A DNA stretch of 64,000 bases from Meconema thalassinum (Eukaryota > Arthropoda > Insecta > Orthoptera > Tettigoniidae), in contig OX336389.2 of NCBI GenBank assembly GCA_946902985.2, positions 1,082,815,788 through 1,082,879,787 of the forward strand, given 5' to 3'. This document shows positions 13,244 to 25,100 of the stretch, in pieces (the first letter of the stretch is position 1; every line of letters starts with the position of its first letter). The notes under the pieces were generated by a model. It was not told where the DNA came from, searched no databases, and was given only the letters and a program-made list of their open reading frames with translations. A program made the translations under genes and the position numbers.

Positions 13244-14079
13244 TAAGGTGCGTTTAAAAAGTAACAAGCCGGAGGCTGTAATGCGCAAACCGGTGACGAC
13301 ATCGTCTAATCGTGGCGTGTGTAACGAGGTGTGGTTCCGACCAGAGCGTGGAAGGTCACAGCCCGTCGCTTGAAGTCACGCGTGCACGTCACGTGACGAT
13401 ACAAAGCGAGCAGCAGCATGCATCAATCGTCCAATGCTGCCAGTTGCATTGCAAACAGTGACATGGAGGCGTCAAACGAAGAGCAAAGAGGTGTTGTTCG
13501 GTTTCTGACTGCGAAAGAAGTAGGGGGAACGGACATTCATCGCCGAATGTCACAAGTGTACGGCGAACACTGCATGTGCCTTGCAAGGGTTAAGGAAGGC
13601 GTGGCACAAGCGCTTCAGGGAAGGACGGGTGTCCTTAGCCGATGATGCCCGGTCTGGGGCACCCCCCTGCATTACCGATGACAACGTCCAACTGGTTGAT
13701 GCACTCATTACCCAGGACCGCCGAGTGACAGTGAACGCTATAGCCGCCGTGGTCAGATTGAGCGTCGGAAATGTGCACACCATCATGAAAGAACGACTGC
13801 ACTTGCGGGAAGTGTGTGCCCAATGGGTGCCCCACGGTCTTCAACCACACCAAGAAGCATGTCGAATGGCCTACTCTCTTGGTCTTGGTTGGACGATTGA
13901 TGCATGCTGCTGCTCGCTCTGTATCATCACGTGACATGCATTCGTGCCCTCTAGTGACGGGCGTTGACCTTCCACGCTCTATTCGGAACCACACCTCGTT
14001 ACACACGCCACGATTAGCAGATGTCGTCACCGGTTTGCGCATTACAGCCTCCGGCTCGTTACTTTTTGAACGCACCTTA
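13244..14079 (+). mobile_element. Mariner-like element inserted in the Helitron helicase
   Basis: The ends are TAAGGTGCGTTTAAAAAGTA at the left and its near inverse, closing GAACGCACCTTA, at the right. TA flanks both sides. The inverted ends continue for about 185 bp (13244-13430 and 13890-14079), unusually long for mariner. The interior keeps only the N-terminal part of a transposase. Helicase coding sequence resumes on both sides, which supports the boundaries. Confidence 0.85.
13463..13880 (+). pseudogene. Mariner transposase N-terminal remnant
   Basis: Two overlapping frames together show the mariner helix-turn-helix region: EQRGVVRFLTAKEVGGTDIH, then WHKRFREGRVSLADDARSGA, then ITDDNVQLVDALI and SVGNVHTIMKERLHLR. 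One frameshift lies near 13590-13600. The DDD catalytic domain is missing (internal deletion), so this copy is non-autonomous. Confidence 0.85.
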
Positions 14080-14636
14080 TATATTACTCAGTAGACGCAG
14101 TAGTCGATAGTGAAGAAGCTGTTCATTACCCTCAGAATTCCTAAATTCTTTACTTCCTTCCGGCTTGCCACCACACAAGCTTATTTTAAAAGTGGGAGGG
14201 CCTATTATATTGCTACGTAATTTACACCCACCAAAGTTATGCAATGGGACGAGATTGGTAGTGAAAACTTTGAAAAACTGTTTCATTGAAGCAACTATCT
14301 TAACTAGCTGTGGTACAGGAGAAACGGTCTTAGTACCCAGAATCCCTATGCTTCCTTCAGATTTGCGTTATCATTTCAATCGAGTACAATTCCCATTAAG
14401 AGTCTGCTTTGGCATGATTATAAACAAAGCACAGGGTCAGACACTTAGCGTGACTGGAGTTGACCTCAGTGGAGAATGTTTTTCTCATAGACAGCTTTAC
14501 GTGGCTCTGTCGTGTGTTACATCAAACCGAAATCTTTTCGTGGTCACTGCTGGAGGGAAAACGACTAATGTCGTATACAGGGAAATCTTCTAAGACCTCG
14601 GTTAAAAGTAGCTTATCACCTTGCATTCATTACTAT

Positions 14637-14664
14637 TCCCGGGCGAAGCCTGGTGGGTTGCTAG
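14637..14664 (+). mobile_element. Helitron 3' terminus (hairpin and CTAG)
   Basis: A short GC-rich hairpin (CCGGGCGAAGCCTGG) is followed a few bases later by CTAG at 14661-14664 and then T. This is the canonical Helitron 3' end: a hairpin just upstream of CTRR with a T in the target. It lies about 70 bp after the helicase stop. Confidence 0.65.
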
Positions 14665-14699
14665 TAAATAAATAAATAAATAAATAAATAAATTAGAGT

Positions 14700-15440
14700 C
14701 CATAAAAAAGTTAAAGTTCCCAGGTCCAGAGGTTACCTAGCTATGGGTGGATGTTGCTGACATGCTCTTTTTACTCATTGAAATTAATGGCTAAAGGGAG
14801 ATTCTCGCTAACATGCCGACAATGTGTAGGTCTAATTTACATGTGACTGGTTGCGTAACGCAGTGGTGAGGTTCTCGCCTGATGTGTCCAAGTTTGCGGG
14901 TTCTTATCCTAACGTTGCTGGTTAGCATTTGATGGTGTTTAAATAAGAGATACCATTGTCGAATTTACTATTAAGTTAAAGAACCCCTTAAGGGCATTCA
15001 AGCACCTTGAAGTTGACCAACTCTTTGCACAGGGGCTAGCATTCTTGGCTATTACCCCTTAGGTCCAGGTTCGATTCTCTGCCCGAGAAATATAATTCTG
15101 GTCACATCGCTGGAAATGGTGCTCAGTCAGTGTTGTGAGGCTGAACTGACAAGAGTTGGATTCGGTTCCCATCTCAGCCATTAGAGAAGTAGTTTACTTG
15201 AGTTTCCCACTTCTACTCCATGCAAATGCCGTGATGGTACATAACGTGAGGCACAATCACAAACACAATCATAGCCCATATATTACACACACACAGGCAC
15301 ACACCCAAGTATGCTGGGCTACATCACCAGGATGTCGAAAGCTTCCCAAATGAATCAACAACATCAATACCAACAACCATCATCTCTAAATCTGCATCAG
15401 TAATCAGTGACGTAAAATTATATTATTATTATTATTATTA
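14700..15440. repeat. tRNA-derived SINE fragments in unassigned DNA
   Basis: Around 14850-14930, GCGTAACGCAGTGGTGAGGT with GCGGGTTCTTATCC resembles an A box and B box. Around 15030-15130, GGGGCTAGCATTCTTGGCTA and CCAGGTTCGATTCTCTGCC resemble the head of another SINE, also seen inverted near 25.6 kb. No coding content is recognised. Confidence 0.4.
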
Positions 15441-15445
15441 TTAGA

Positions 15446-15771
15446 CTGGTCAAAAAAGTTTTGCATATTGCGATATGTTGTATTTACATTGCTGTATGAC
15501 GAGAGCGTACGTAGGTGACCCTAACGACTTTTTCAGTGCTACACCATCGAGCCTGGACTGGAGAAATAGACTGGACATAAGGTTGTAATAAGGTTGATAC
15601 CTATGTTTGTATGTACTTATTATTAATCATTATTATATGCTACTATTATTGTGTTTTGTGTGTCATGCCATACGCTACATAAATAAATGAAACTGTTATT
15701 GGATAATGCACGTCTACTATATTTGGTCCACAAATACATAATCTTGCAATGTGCAAAACTTTTTTTTCCAG
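15446..15771. mobile_element. MITE with inverted ends, about 326 bp
   Basis: The left end CTGGTCAAAAAAGTTTTGCA (15446) is matched by the inverse at the right, TGCAAAACTTTTTTTTCCAG (ending 15771). It sits in (TTA)n sequence, which blurs the target duplication. No coding potential. Tc1/mariner-like by its ends (inference). Confidence 0.65.
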
Positions 15772-15794
15772 TTTATTATTATTATTACCGACAG

Positions 15795-16060
15795 CTGATG
15801 CTACGCTCACTAACGCGCAGCGCTAGGCCATGGGGCCAAACTATCTGCGGACTCAGTAGTCGTGAGTTCAAACCCCGTCGTCAGCCGTCCCTTAAATGGT
15901 TTTGCGTGGTTTCCCATTTTCAACACCAGGCAAATGACGAGACGGTACCTTCTAATAGTACACGGTCGCTATCTTCCATCTCTTTGCCCACTTTCATTCA
16001 TGTACTCTCTCATTATGCATTGGCTATACTGAACTTAACTCATTCCCCCCGATAAAACTA
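15795..16060 (+). repeat. tRNA-derived SINE (family also at 29.3 and 32.4 kb)
   Basis: It has a GATGCTACGCTCACTAACGC head, a B-box-like GTGAGTTCAAACCCCGTCG, then CAGCCGTCCCTTAAATGGTT and CCATTTTCAACACCAGGCAA, the body shared with the copies at 29.3 and 32.4 kb. It lacks the CATCCGGCCGTA tail and abuts a LINE fragment. Confidence 0.7.
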
Positions 16061-16090
16061 CTAGACAATGATATCCTCTACAGCAACTCC

Positions 16091-16723
16091 ATGAACAACC
16101 TAGGAGTCATTTTTGATAGAACCTTATCTTGGGGAGAGCATAACACAGCTGTAAGAAAGGAGGCTATATCTTCAATGCATATCTTGAAGCGGAATATCCC
16201 TTACACGCCTTCGAAAATGCGCAAGCTTTTAATCCAAATTTTGATACTCCCTATCATCGAATATGTATCAGTAGTTTATAACGACTTATCTGAAACACTT
16301 AACATTAAATTACAATTTGTTCAAAATGCATGCGTTCGTTACATTTTAGACGTCATGCGTGATGTACTTATTACCCCTTATTATGTGCAAATGCGGTGGT
16401 TGAAACTTCGTTAACGTAGGCAGCTGTCAATTGTGGTCCTAACCCGGAAAATGATGTGTTAAAATACCCCTGGTTATCTCTATAATGTGTTTAAACCAAT
16501 GAACTCCGTCCACAACAGAGAAAATACATTTACTAATTCTACTCTACAGATTCCTGTCCACCGTACTACTAAATACAATAAATTCCTTTGCACAGCCTCA
16601 CGGCTCTTTAATACATTCCACCTTCACACATTTACGAACTCTGTTAACACTACACTACTCAAGAAATATATAGTGTCAAGATTCCTGAAGGATTACGAAA
16701 CTCCGCAGTTGTTGAATTCGTAA
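16091..16723 (+). pseudogene. Non-LTR retrotransposon RT C-terminus (fragment)
   Basis: NNLGVIFDRTLSWGEH, IIEYVSVVYNDLS, FVQNACVRYI and, after a frameshift near 16415, PVHRTTKYNKFLCTASRLFN are the post-catalytic region typical of Jockey/CR1-like LINEs. The catalytic RT and the endonuclease are missing, so this is a 5'-truncated insertion. Confidence 0.7.
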
Positions 16724-16916
16724 ACCACGAATATGCTTACAATCAAAAATATAAATAGTTCATACGAAGTTTTTGAAAATATATCCGTGCCATTCGACTT
16801 TTTATAATAGTTTTAGTATCCAAGACGCAACTTCCGTGGAATTGATAGTAGTTCGCGTAATCATGTCACGCTTGTAGACTTACTTACTTACTTTTTTACT
16901 TACTTACTGGTCGGCG

Positions 16917-17447
16917 CTACAGTCCCTGAAAAACCTTGGCCTCTTTTATCACCTGCCTCCATTCACCTCTATCTTCCGCCTTCCTTCTGCAGTTCCTGAT
17001 TCCCAGGCTCCTAAGGTCGTCTTCCACGTCATCTATCCACTTTCTCCTTCTTCCATCCGGTCTTTGTGTAAACACCTTTTTGACACTACGTGATTCTGGT
17101 ATTCTCTGTACGTGTCCCGCCCATCTTATCCTCCCCTGCTTAATTTTCACCACAATATCTGCCTGTCCGAAGAGTTCCTGTAGTTCCACATTTGTCCTTA
17201 TTCTCTAACCTTCCTCCTCTCTCACTGGCCCATACATTTTCCTCAAGATCTTCCTTTCTCATCTTCGCAGCCAGTCTTCTTCTCTTCTATTAAGAACCCT
17301 CCCTTCCGATCCATACATAACCACAGGTCTTAGTATTGTAATATAATTTTTTACTTTGGTATTCCTACTAACATTTCCGGATTTAAACATGCTTTGCAGA
17401 GCGTAATAACAACTATTTCCACTTTTAATTCTTTCTTGTATTTCCAC
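16917..17447 (-). pseudogene. RTE C-terminal region
   Basis: YGSEGRVLNRREEDWLRR (17447-17259) and RIRWAGHVQRIPESR with DGRRRKWIDDVEDDLR (17189-16917) are the conserved RTE/BovB C-terminal segments (G-W-GHV-R and GRP/RR-W-DDV). They lie in different frames, so at least one frameshift separates them. Confidence 0.75.
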
Positions 17448-17624
17448 TGATGTTCTGTTATCCTGAGTTTATATTGAGCCCAAATATTTGAATTCTTCTA
17501 CTCTTTGATATTCTTTCCCATTTAATTTAATATACGGCTCTCTTCTTGCCTCTCTGGAGTCGCCCATCTTCACATACTTAGTTTTACCTGTATTCACTTC
17601 TAATCCTAACTTTCGTGCCCTTTC

Positions 17625-18335
17625 TTACAACAGGGCATAGCTCTCTTCTAATGCTTTACTGTTCCTTGCAATTAATGCTACATCATCCGCATATGCTATC
17701 ACCTGCGCTTGTCTGTTAAATATGGTCCCTCCTGGATTGATTGGTAGTTGTTGAATTATTTTTCTAGAGCTATTAAAGAGTAATGTAGAAATTACATCTC
17801 CTTGTCGCAAACCCCTTTCTACAATGAATTCTTCGGACATCTCTTGTTCTAATCTAACCTTACAGATTGTGGTTTCCATAGTCTTTTCTGTCAGCTTGAC
17901 CAATTTTATCGGGATCTTAAACTCTTTCATAATTTTAAAAATCTCCGTTCTATCTAAACTGCCATATGCCTGCCTAAAATCTATATACAGCTGATCCATC
18001 TGCTTATCATGTTCATAAAACCTCTCCAGTATCTGCCTCACTACAAATATCTGGTCCATTCGAGAGCGATTCCTCCTAAATCCAGCTTGATAGTCACCCA
18101 ATATTTTCTCTACACAACGCTCCAGTCGAGAGGCTAAAATCTTACTGAACACCTTATATGTTACGTCCAATAGGGTAATCCCACGATAATTACCGCATAC
18201 TGATTTATCCCATTTCTTATACAAAGGACATATTATTCCTACAGTCCAATCCCTGGGCATTTCTTCTTTCGTCCATACTTCCTTTATCAGTTCATGTATT
18301 GCTTTTACCACTACCTCCCCACCTAATTTTAGCAA
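17625..18335 (-). pseudogene. RTE reverse transcriptase core
   Basis: YRGITLLDVTYKVFSKILAS, YQAGFRRNRSRMDQI, LYIDFRQAYGSLDR, GLRQGDVIST and the catalytic AYADDVALIARN appear in the right order for a LINE RT. The usual FxKAYD motif reads FRQAYGS, a substitution at the first catalytic Asp region, which suggests inactivity. Upstream coding (18899-18672) links it to the endonuclease through frameshifts. Confidence 0.88.
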
Positions 18336-18805
18336 CTCTGCTTCTATTCCGTCTTCTCCGGCGGCTTTATTGTTCTTTAATTCCTTGATTGAATATCTAA
18401 CTTCCTCTAAATACGGTGTTTCAACTTCTTCTTGCTCATCAATTCCTACATGTTCCTCTTCTTCCCCATTCGCGGTTTTCTCTTCACCCCGTCCATTGAG
18501 TAGCTCTGTGAAATATTCCTGCCATCTCTATAGCATCTTGTTCTTATGTCCTATAAAATGTCCTTCTTTGTCCTTATAAAAGACTGCTCTTGGTTGGAAT
18601 CCTTTCCTCAATTCTCATGATCTTTCATAAAATCTCCGAATCTCCCCACTCTCCCTCATTTTATCCAATTGTTATTTTCTTTCTCTTTCATATTGCCTTT
18701 TCTTAACCCTACTTAACTTGCTTGTCCTTGTCTCTCTATATTCCTCGACTGTCTGTCTTGTTCTCCGTTGCAACATTCTTTGTCCTGTTTCGTTTCTTTC
18801 ATGGA

Positions 18806-19865
18806 TTACCTCCGAGCATTCTTCATCGAACCATTGTATATTTCTCTTAAATTCGGCTCTTCCCATCGTTTCCTGATGGTGTTTCTCAGTAACTCCCATT
18901 TAGTTTCCACATTACCTTCTTCCCAGAGGTTCTTATTGTTTTCCATGTTTTCTCCCACTTTCAATCTATACTCATCTTGTGCTTCCTCGTTGCTTTGAAG
19001 CCTTTCGATATTATGCTTAATCTTCCTTTCATTTTTTTGTTTCCTTGCTGAATCTATTTTTTGTATATACTTGATTCTTACCAAGTAATGATCTGTGTCC
19101 CCATCTGCTCCTCTGCAACTACTTACTTCCATAACATCTGATGCATGTCGTTTGTCAATAATCACATGATCTATTTGATTCCTTGTAACTCCGTCCGGAG
19201 ACACCCAGGTATCTTTCTCGATATCTTTCCTTGGGTGCCAAGTACCTTTCACCACCATTTCTTTCCCAATGTCAAAGTCTATAAACCGCAATCCATTGTC
19301 ATTACCCCCTTCGTGTAAACTTTCCTTCCCTATTATGTAATTATATGAACACCTCTTCCTTCCCGACTCTAGCATTTAGGTCCCCAAGGATTATTTTCAC
19401 ATCATGTCTTTGTACTTTGTTGACCTCCTCCAACTTAGTTGTAGAAGTTATCCTTCTCTTCTTCTTCTGCCTCTTCTGTGGGGGCATGGACACAGAACAT
19501 GGTGATGTTAAAAACTTTGCTCGTAGTCGCATTGAGCACATCCTTTAATTTATTGCATTAAAGTTTATTACATTCGACTTAACAGACTTTTGTATAAGAA
19601 AGCCTGCACCACAACACCCGGTGTTTCCTCCACTGTACATCAGTATATGTTCCCCTGACGCTATCATTCCTTGTCCATTCCATCGTATTTCTTGTAGTGC
19701 AGCTATTTCCACTCGGTATTTCCCCATTTCTTCTCTAATCTCCCTCAATTTCCCAGGTCTCCTTAGGGTTTTCACATTCCATGTCGCTAACATAATATCC
19801 GCTTTCCTTCTCATTGACCGTTTCCTTTGCCGGTTCGTCATCGGGTGATCAGCATTCCGAGGCAC
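18806..19865 (-). pseudogene. RTE endonuclease domain (EEP fold), frameshifted
   Basis: Successive frames show LATWNVKTLRRPGKL, AALQEIRWNGQG, ILGDLNARVGKEE, NQIDHVIIDKRHASDV and DTDHYLVRIK. These are the ordered motifs of an exonuclease-endonuclease-phosphatase LINE endonuclease, with the catalytic Glu in QEIRW, Asp/Asn in GDLNAR and the DH dyad present. Frame changes occur near 19545 and 19350. It would nick target DNA to start target-primed reverse transcription. Confidence 0.85.
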
Positions 19866-20479
19866 TTGTAAGGTATCCGTAACATTGAAATTTTTTACAG
19901 GGTAGGGTTGTTAACCCTACGCCCAACCCCCAACCTGGAGGACCAGGGTATCCCTCTTAGTCTGGCCCATCACCTTTGACCTGTCCGGCATGGGTGGCCC
20001 TACCAACACCACCTATATACAGGTGGTGTTGGCCCTACCAGGAGCTTACGCTCCCGCCGGCATAGCTCGCAGGATCATTTGAACTCTAAAACCCCACATC
20101 ACGCCAAGATGAGGATACCATTGTGAGGGCGATTGTAGACTACTTGTGTTAATAATAGAGCTTATCATGATGCATATAAATATTGTAGCCTTTCTTTAAC
20201 ATACTGTAATTTGCTTTTACAATAGATTTAATAATACATTTGATGGGTTATTTATTTAAATATTATATTCTAATTTGTATTATTTATCTTGTATATGACA
20301 TGTTTGCTAATTGGCTTGATTAATTATATGTGCCATTTGTATATTGTTTTATTATTTGTTAAGCTAGGTTTAGTTTCTTATTACCATACTTCAAGCAAAA
20401 ACAATGTATACGCTACATAAAAGGCTCATTAGCCTTAGTGGCAGTTCTTTATCAATAAATTCAAATTCAATTAGGCCTA

Positions 20480-20605
20480 ACCCCTCTTATGATGTTGACG
20501 TCAGGAAGGGCATCCGGCCGTATAAACCACCCGCCACATGGCGTTTCATCACATCTCATCCCCGACCCCGTTGAAAACGGGAATAATAAGGGGTACGCAT
20601 ACACA

Positions 20606-20612
<7 letters not shown>
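20480..20612 (+). repeat. LINE-like 3' tail of the SINE family
   Basis: GACGTCAGGAAGGGCATCCG with CCCCGACCCCGTTGAAAACG and GGGAATAATAAGGGGTACGC matches the 3' end of the SINE at 32.37-32.75 kb. Only the tail is present here. A (TTA)n microsatellite follows at about 20608-20680. Confidence 0.65.
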
Positions 20613-20644
<32 letters not shown>

Positions 20645-20789
20645 CATTATTATTATTATTATTATCATCATCATCGGCACCACACAATACATCTTCCTTG
20701 CTGAATCAATTTCAAAGGGGAATAAACAAGTAGTTTCGTGAAGAACAAAAGACTATTTTTATATATCCTACTTATGTTAATTACCTCTA

Positions 20790-22150
20790 TCAACATACAA
20801 AATGTCAGTTTGATTGCTGTAATAGATTCGTAGATATTGAGAACCGTCTAAACATTTCAGATGGTCGCCATGTTGGAATTTTATATACGTAGGTCTCAGA
20901 GTTATGTACTATTTCATGAAGATTATTGTGCAGGTGTAGTTTCCAATCTTCAATCGCATGATTACGACACAACAAATAAAAACGAGACTTTAAAATTTCG
21001 CACAGCTGCCATCTTGCGGTTATGAAAACAATTGAAATAAATTAGATGCCTGTGGATTAACATTTGTATAAGTATTTACCGTACCAAGTTTTGCTGCTCT
21101 CAGATGGTTGAATCGTGAGAAACGCCCGTTTAAATATTTATATTTCACGTCACCGCCATGTTGGATTTGTGCTCACCAGGATATTGAAAGTCCCATAGGT
21201 GAACTTATGTTCATAGCCTCTATGAACATACAAAATTTCAGTTTGATTGCTGTCATAGATTAATAGATATTCAGAACCGTCCAAATATTTCGGATGGTCG
21301 CATGTTGGATTTTAATATATGTAGGCAATAGAGTTATGTACTATAAGATGACGATTATTGCGTAGGTTCATTATTCAAACGTTCACATCGATCGCATGAT
21401 TAATACATAAGAAAGAGAAACATAATTTTAACATTTCGCACAGCCGCCATCTTGAGGTTATGTAAACAATTGAACTAAATTAGATGGCAGTGCATTACAA
21501 TGTGTATAAACGTTAACTGAACCATATTTCATTGTGCTCAGATGGTTAAATCGTGAGGAAAATGTATTAATATATTTTAATTTCGCTTGGCCGCCATGTT
21601 CATTTGTGCTTTACATGTTTCTGAAAATTACATAGATGAACTTTCAGTAGTGTCCTTTATCATGGTAAAAAATTTCAGGGTGATATCTGAAATAGTTTCG
21701 GAGATATAGAATGCCGGTGAAATATTTCGCACAGCCGCCATCTTGAGGTTATGTGAACAATTGAATTAAATTAGATGCCAGTTCATTACAATGTGTATAA
21801 AGATTTGCTGTACCAAGTTTCATTGCGTTTGGATGGTTGCTTCGTGAGAAAAGTCTATTTAAATGTTTCAATTTCGCTTAGCCGCCATGTTGGTTTTATA
21901 GTATTTTGTAGGTTTTTGAAAGTCTCATAGGTGAACTTCTAGTAGTACCCTTTATTATCTTACAAGATTTCAGGGTGATATCAGTAATAGTTTCAGAGAT
22001 ATAGAATGCCGATGATATATTTCGCACAGCCACCATGTTGGATTGGTGAGACGTAATAAAATTTGAAGCAAAAATAGTGCTAAACCCTTACCGAGTTTCA
22101 TTTAAATCGCTTGAGCCGTTTAAGAGTTATAAGAGAGTACACACACACAT
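20790..22150. repeat. Degenerate tandem array with CCGCCATNTTG words
   Basis: Blocks of roughly 270-430 bp repeat the order: AAAATTTCAG with a GATTGCTG or GATATC context, TAGA(G)TATNNAGAA, then CGCACAGCCGCCATCTTG, a TTAAATTAGATG word, and GCCGCCATGTTGG. GCCATNTTG-type words occur near 20869, 21007, 21156, 21449, 21592, 21736, 21884 and 22030. It ends in a (CA)n-rich stretch. No open frame fits a known protein. Confidence 0.7.
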
Positions 22151-22339
22151 GGACGCACACACAAACTCACCCACATACACACACACGGACAAAAGGTGAT
22201 CTCATAAGCTTATTTTTTCATAAATAATAATACTTTCGTTGCAGCCAAGTAGCCATTGAAAATAAAGTATAAAAACGTACACTAAAATTGCACTCTGACA
22301 CTTTGAGTTGCGTAGTCTTCGATTGATTTTGTCCTTTTC

Positions 22340-23027
22340 CTACAGATCTCTAAGTGTTAGCGATCACATACTTGTCCACATAGTTGGCATACACACGTCA
22401 CTGTAGGTGCATGGAAATATTTGCCTACGGAAATGAGGTGGTGAAAACCATGGAGAGCCAGACGTGTAAACACATGACTCAACTCGAAGTTGGCTGTTAT
22501 CTACGTCCGGTCATTCATTGCTCCGGTTACATGAAATTCTTGAGGTATGTCTCCTCGTTTTTTCTTCAATGATGTTAGTAGCTGTTCCGAGGCTCTGGTA
22601 TTTGGTAGAGGTAAATAGTTTCTAAGGTCTTCTATAAGAAATGATTCTCGTGCCAGGAGGTAGACGAATCGTGACCTAGTAGTTTTTGACACTCCGATTG
22701 CTTTTTTTTTAATGAATAATGCCTTCACTCTTTCTAGTGAGGAAAGGTTCTTTTCTGTTAGGTGTTGCCATTGCTGTCTCTAAGCTGAGGGTTCTCAAGT
22801 ATCTAATTTCATGCATTGCCCGTACTGCTTGCGTTGATTTCTCTATCACATGATATGTGAAACATGTAGCACTTGTTTGGAGCGTGATACCCAAATATTT
22901 GAATTCCTTTACGATGTTTATTTTCCTCCTCTTGATGAAAATTTCTGTCGCTGCTGGAACCTTCCCTCCTTTTCTTAACACCCGTATATATATTGCTCTT
23001 CGTCCCAGGAAGCAAACGCAGACACAC
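22340..23027 (-). pseudogene. Non-LTR retrotransposon RT C-terminus (second family)
   Basis: KGGKVPAATEIFIKRRKINI, VKEFKYLGITLQTSATCFTY, VIEKSTQAVRAMHEIRYL, then AIGVSKTTRSRFVYLLARES and FELSHVFTRLALHGFHHLI (shifted frame near 22480). This is the thumb and C-terminal part of a LINE RT. The catalytic domain is missing. It is a different family from the RTE element at 17-20 kb. Confidence 0.7.
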
Positions 23028-23059
23028 TATATAAATATGGAAGCATGGACGTCACACTT

Positions 23060-25100
23060 TAGCAGTATTTTTTCATAAATAAAAATAGGCTAAAAACACT
23101 TAAGCACGAGGGAGAACACTGGTCTACCTTCACGTGCCGGCCCTGGTCACCCCCTTGTAATAGTGCTCTACCCACACAACCCTTGAGCTGATGACCGAGG
23201 CTGTTCCTGGCAGCAAATTGATGGTAAAACAACAACAAAAAACACATGCGTATAACCTACTGTACATAAAAGTATTTCTCTCATTTAATAGCTAAGCAAG
23301 CAGTCGTAGCAGAAAAACATTGAGGATTAGCTTATTTAAAGCCTAGCTTCCTCGATGGATTAGTGGGGGCCTGACTCCAGATTCCTAGAACGAGTGTTTG
23401 ATTCCCGTCAGAGGGAGGCGGAATTTTTAAGGGTGGGGGAGAATATACGGTGCTCCAGGTCTTTAAACGAATCACATTTGATAATAATTACAAAATTAAT
23501 TTAATCTCGGTCACAGTTCGCCCTGTAGAGGTTCCGTTCCTCTGTTAGGTGGCAGTGCAAATAACATTAAACTTGCGGCCGATTATTTATTTATTTGTTT
23601 GCTTATATATTTATTTAATTATTTATTTATTTATGGCCCAATGGTCACCAGCAGGACAGATATAAAACTCACAAAGGTAGAGGAAATATCATTAATAGAC
23701 ACAGTGTTTCGTCCTACATCTGTGGTGAGTGATATATATTTCCCGCTGGCAAATTTTGAACCAGAAATATGGCTGACAAATGTTGTGTAAAGATAATTTT
23801 GTGCTACATAGCCTACAGTGAAATTGTTCATTCCCGACTTGTAAGTGAACTGATACATAGCCTATGGAATATGAATTTTTGGGCCACGGAGAATGTAGGA
23901 ATGCTTAATCTTCAGGCCACACGGTAAGATTTCTTACCTTGCGGGTTTCGTGTGGAAATCATCGTTGTAATGATGATGATAATTGTATTATTATTATTAA
24001 GAAATAAATTCACCCTGTAAGCGTATCATTTTAGTTTTGTTCACATTACCTTTATAAATTCTACTCCACCGAGCGCTATTTGACCAGGAATTACTCAGTA
24101 GACGTCTATTGTTACCTCAGAGGATATTAATTAATACCTTGTCACATTGAAATGGTCTCACCGTACACGATGGCTAATGCCATATCTATTAGGATGAAAT
24201 AATCAGTAACTTTGAATAGTGACTTGTCCACGTTCAACGTGACTGGTGTATTTCAAAAGCACACACACACATTTAACTTCACAATAAAATTTATTGAATA
24301 GGTCACCGAACTTAGAAACATCGGTCGACTGTAGGGGTAGAGGCCTAGGGTGTTTAATTCCACAGGAGTGTTTTTAGTTAGTTTATTCTTACCCTACAAG
24401 TCGTAGGAGGTATTTTTCTACATGATGTTTTTCTTTGAAAATAAAATGTTAGCTACAATGTTTTAACAAATATCAGCTTCTGTGTTATATTTTACAAGTT
24501 CTAGAGTACCCATTGACCCCCTTAAGCGCATTATATACGTATTGATGAATTTTACAGCTTAAGTTGGTTCCCTGATAACCTTATCGCCGTTTGCGAACGT
24601 TCACAGTAATGTAATAAATGGAATGGCATTGCGTCTTACAAAGCAGATGGACTCCTGAGATTGTGTTGCCATGGTTACCGGCTTGCATTATTTCATTAGT
24701 TTTTTTAATGAAATTAGTTTTCTGGGAATATCTCAAAAACTGTTGGTTTTAGGGCCTTAAAATGTGGGCCATAAAGGGCCCCCGAGTTTCGCTTCTCACA
24801 TTGAGGGGCTGAAAATGAGCTTTGTCTCACCCTTCTACGCCTATTTCAGCATGTATTTTAAGGGGGTAGGCCCCCTTTTATGAGAGGTACGGAGAAGGGT
24901 TACATCAATGATTAGAGTCGTGCCTCTGATGGATATCTGTATCAAATTTTACGTTGATCCACCCAGCCGTTCTTGAGTTATAAGGACACAATAAATTGTC
25001 CACAGACAGACAGACAAAAATTTTATTTTTGCACGCATCCGCCCTAGAACAGTCTGAAACGCGCAAATATCGCAAATTTCCATGTAGATTCAGAAAAAAC
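23060..25100. other. Unassigned region with minor repeats
   Basis: A tRNA-like SINE head may lie at 23345-23440 (GATGGATTAGTGGGGGCCTG, TTTGATTCCCGTCAG). A non-coding repeat at 24690-25030 carries the words CTCAAAAACTGTTGG and GTTCTTGAGTTATAAGGACA followed by (GACA)n. Nothing else is supported. Confidence 0.4.

Larger units (their letters stand above)
12324..14593 (+). pseudogene. Helitron Pif1-like helicase, split by a mariner
   Basis: The segment at 12324-13076 has Walker A DAPGGTGKTFL (residues about 49-59), SSGIAAFILEGGRTSH and the FAGDFRQILPV motif. The frame continues shifted to about 13243, with AILSPKNEQVEKINDLVF. After the inserted element it resumes at about 14080-14593, with [30 protein letters not shown] and YVALSCVTS. 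Together these are the C-terminal helicase half of a Helitron RepHel protein. The usual Walker B DE(A) reads DDA (VVRDDATMSHK), an altered key residue. No HUH Rep domain is visible upstream, so the copy is 5'-truncated as well as frameshifted and interrupted. Confidence 0.88.
16877..20110 (-). mobile_element. RTE-type LINE, nearly full length, inactive
   Basis: Read on the minus strand there is a 5' region with GC-rich words (AGGGTTGTTAACCCTACGCC region, 19905-20060), an apurinic-like endonuclease, an RT, and a C-terminal tail ending near 16917. A 3' (AAGT)n-type tail (TTACTTACTTACTT on the plus strand) lies at 16877-16910. No second ORF such as a CCHC Gag-like ORF1 is present, as expected for RTE. 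Multiple frameshifts break the coding region. Confidence 0.8.

Noticed and set aside
20489..20741. Frames with long Tyr/Ile/His runs
   Set aside because: They read a (TTA)n microsatellite and the SINE tail; no protein evidence.
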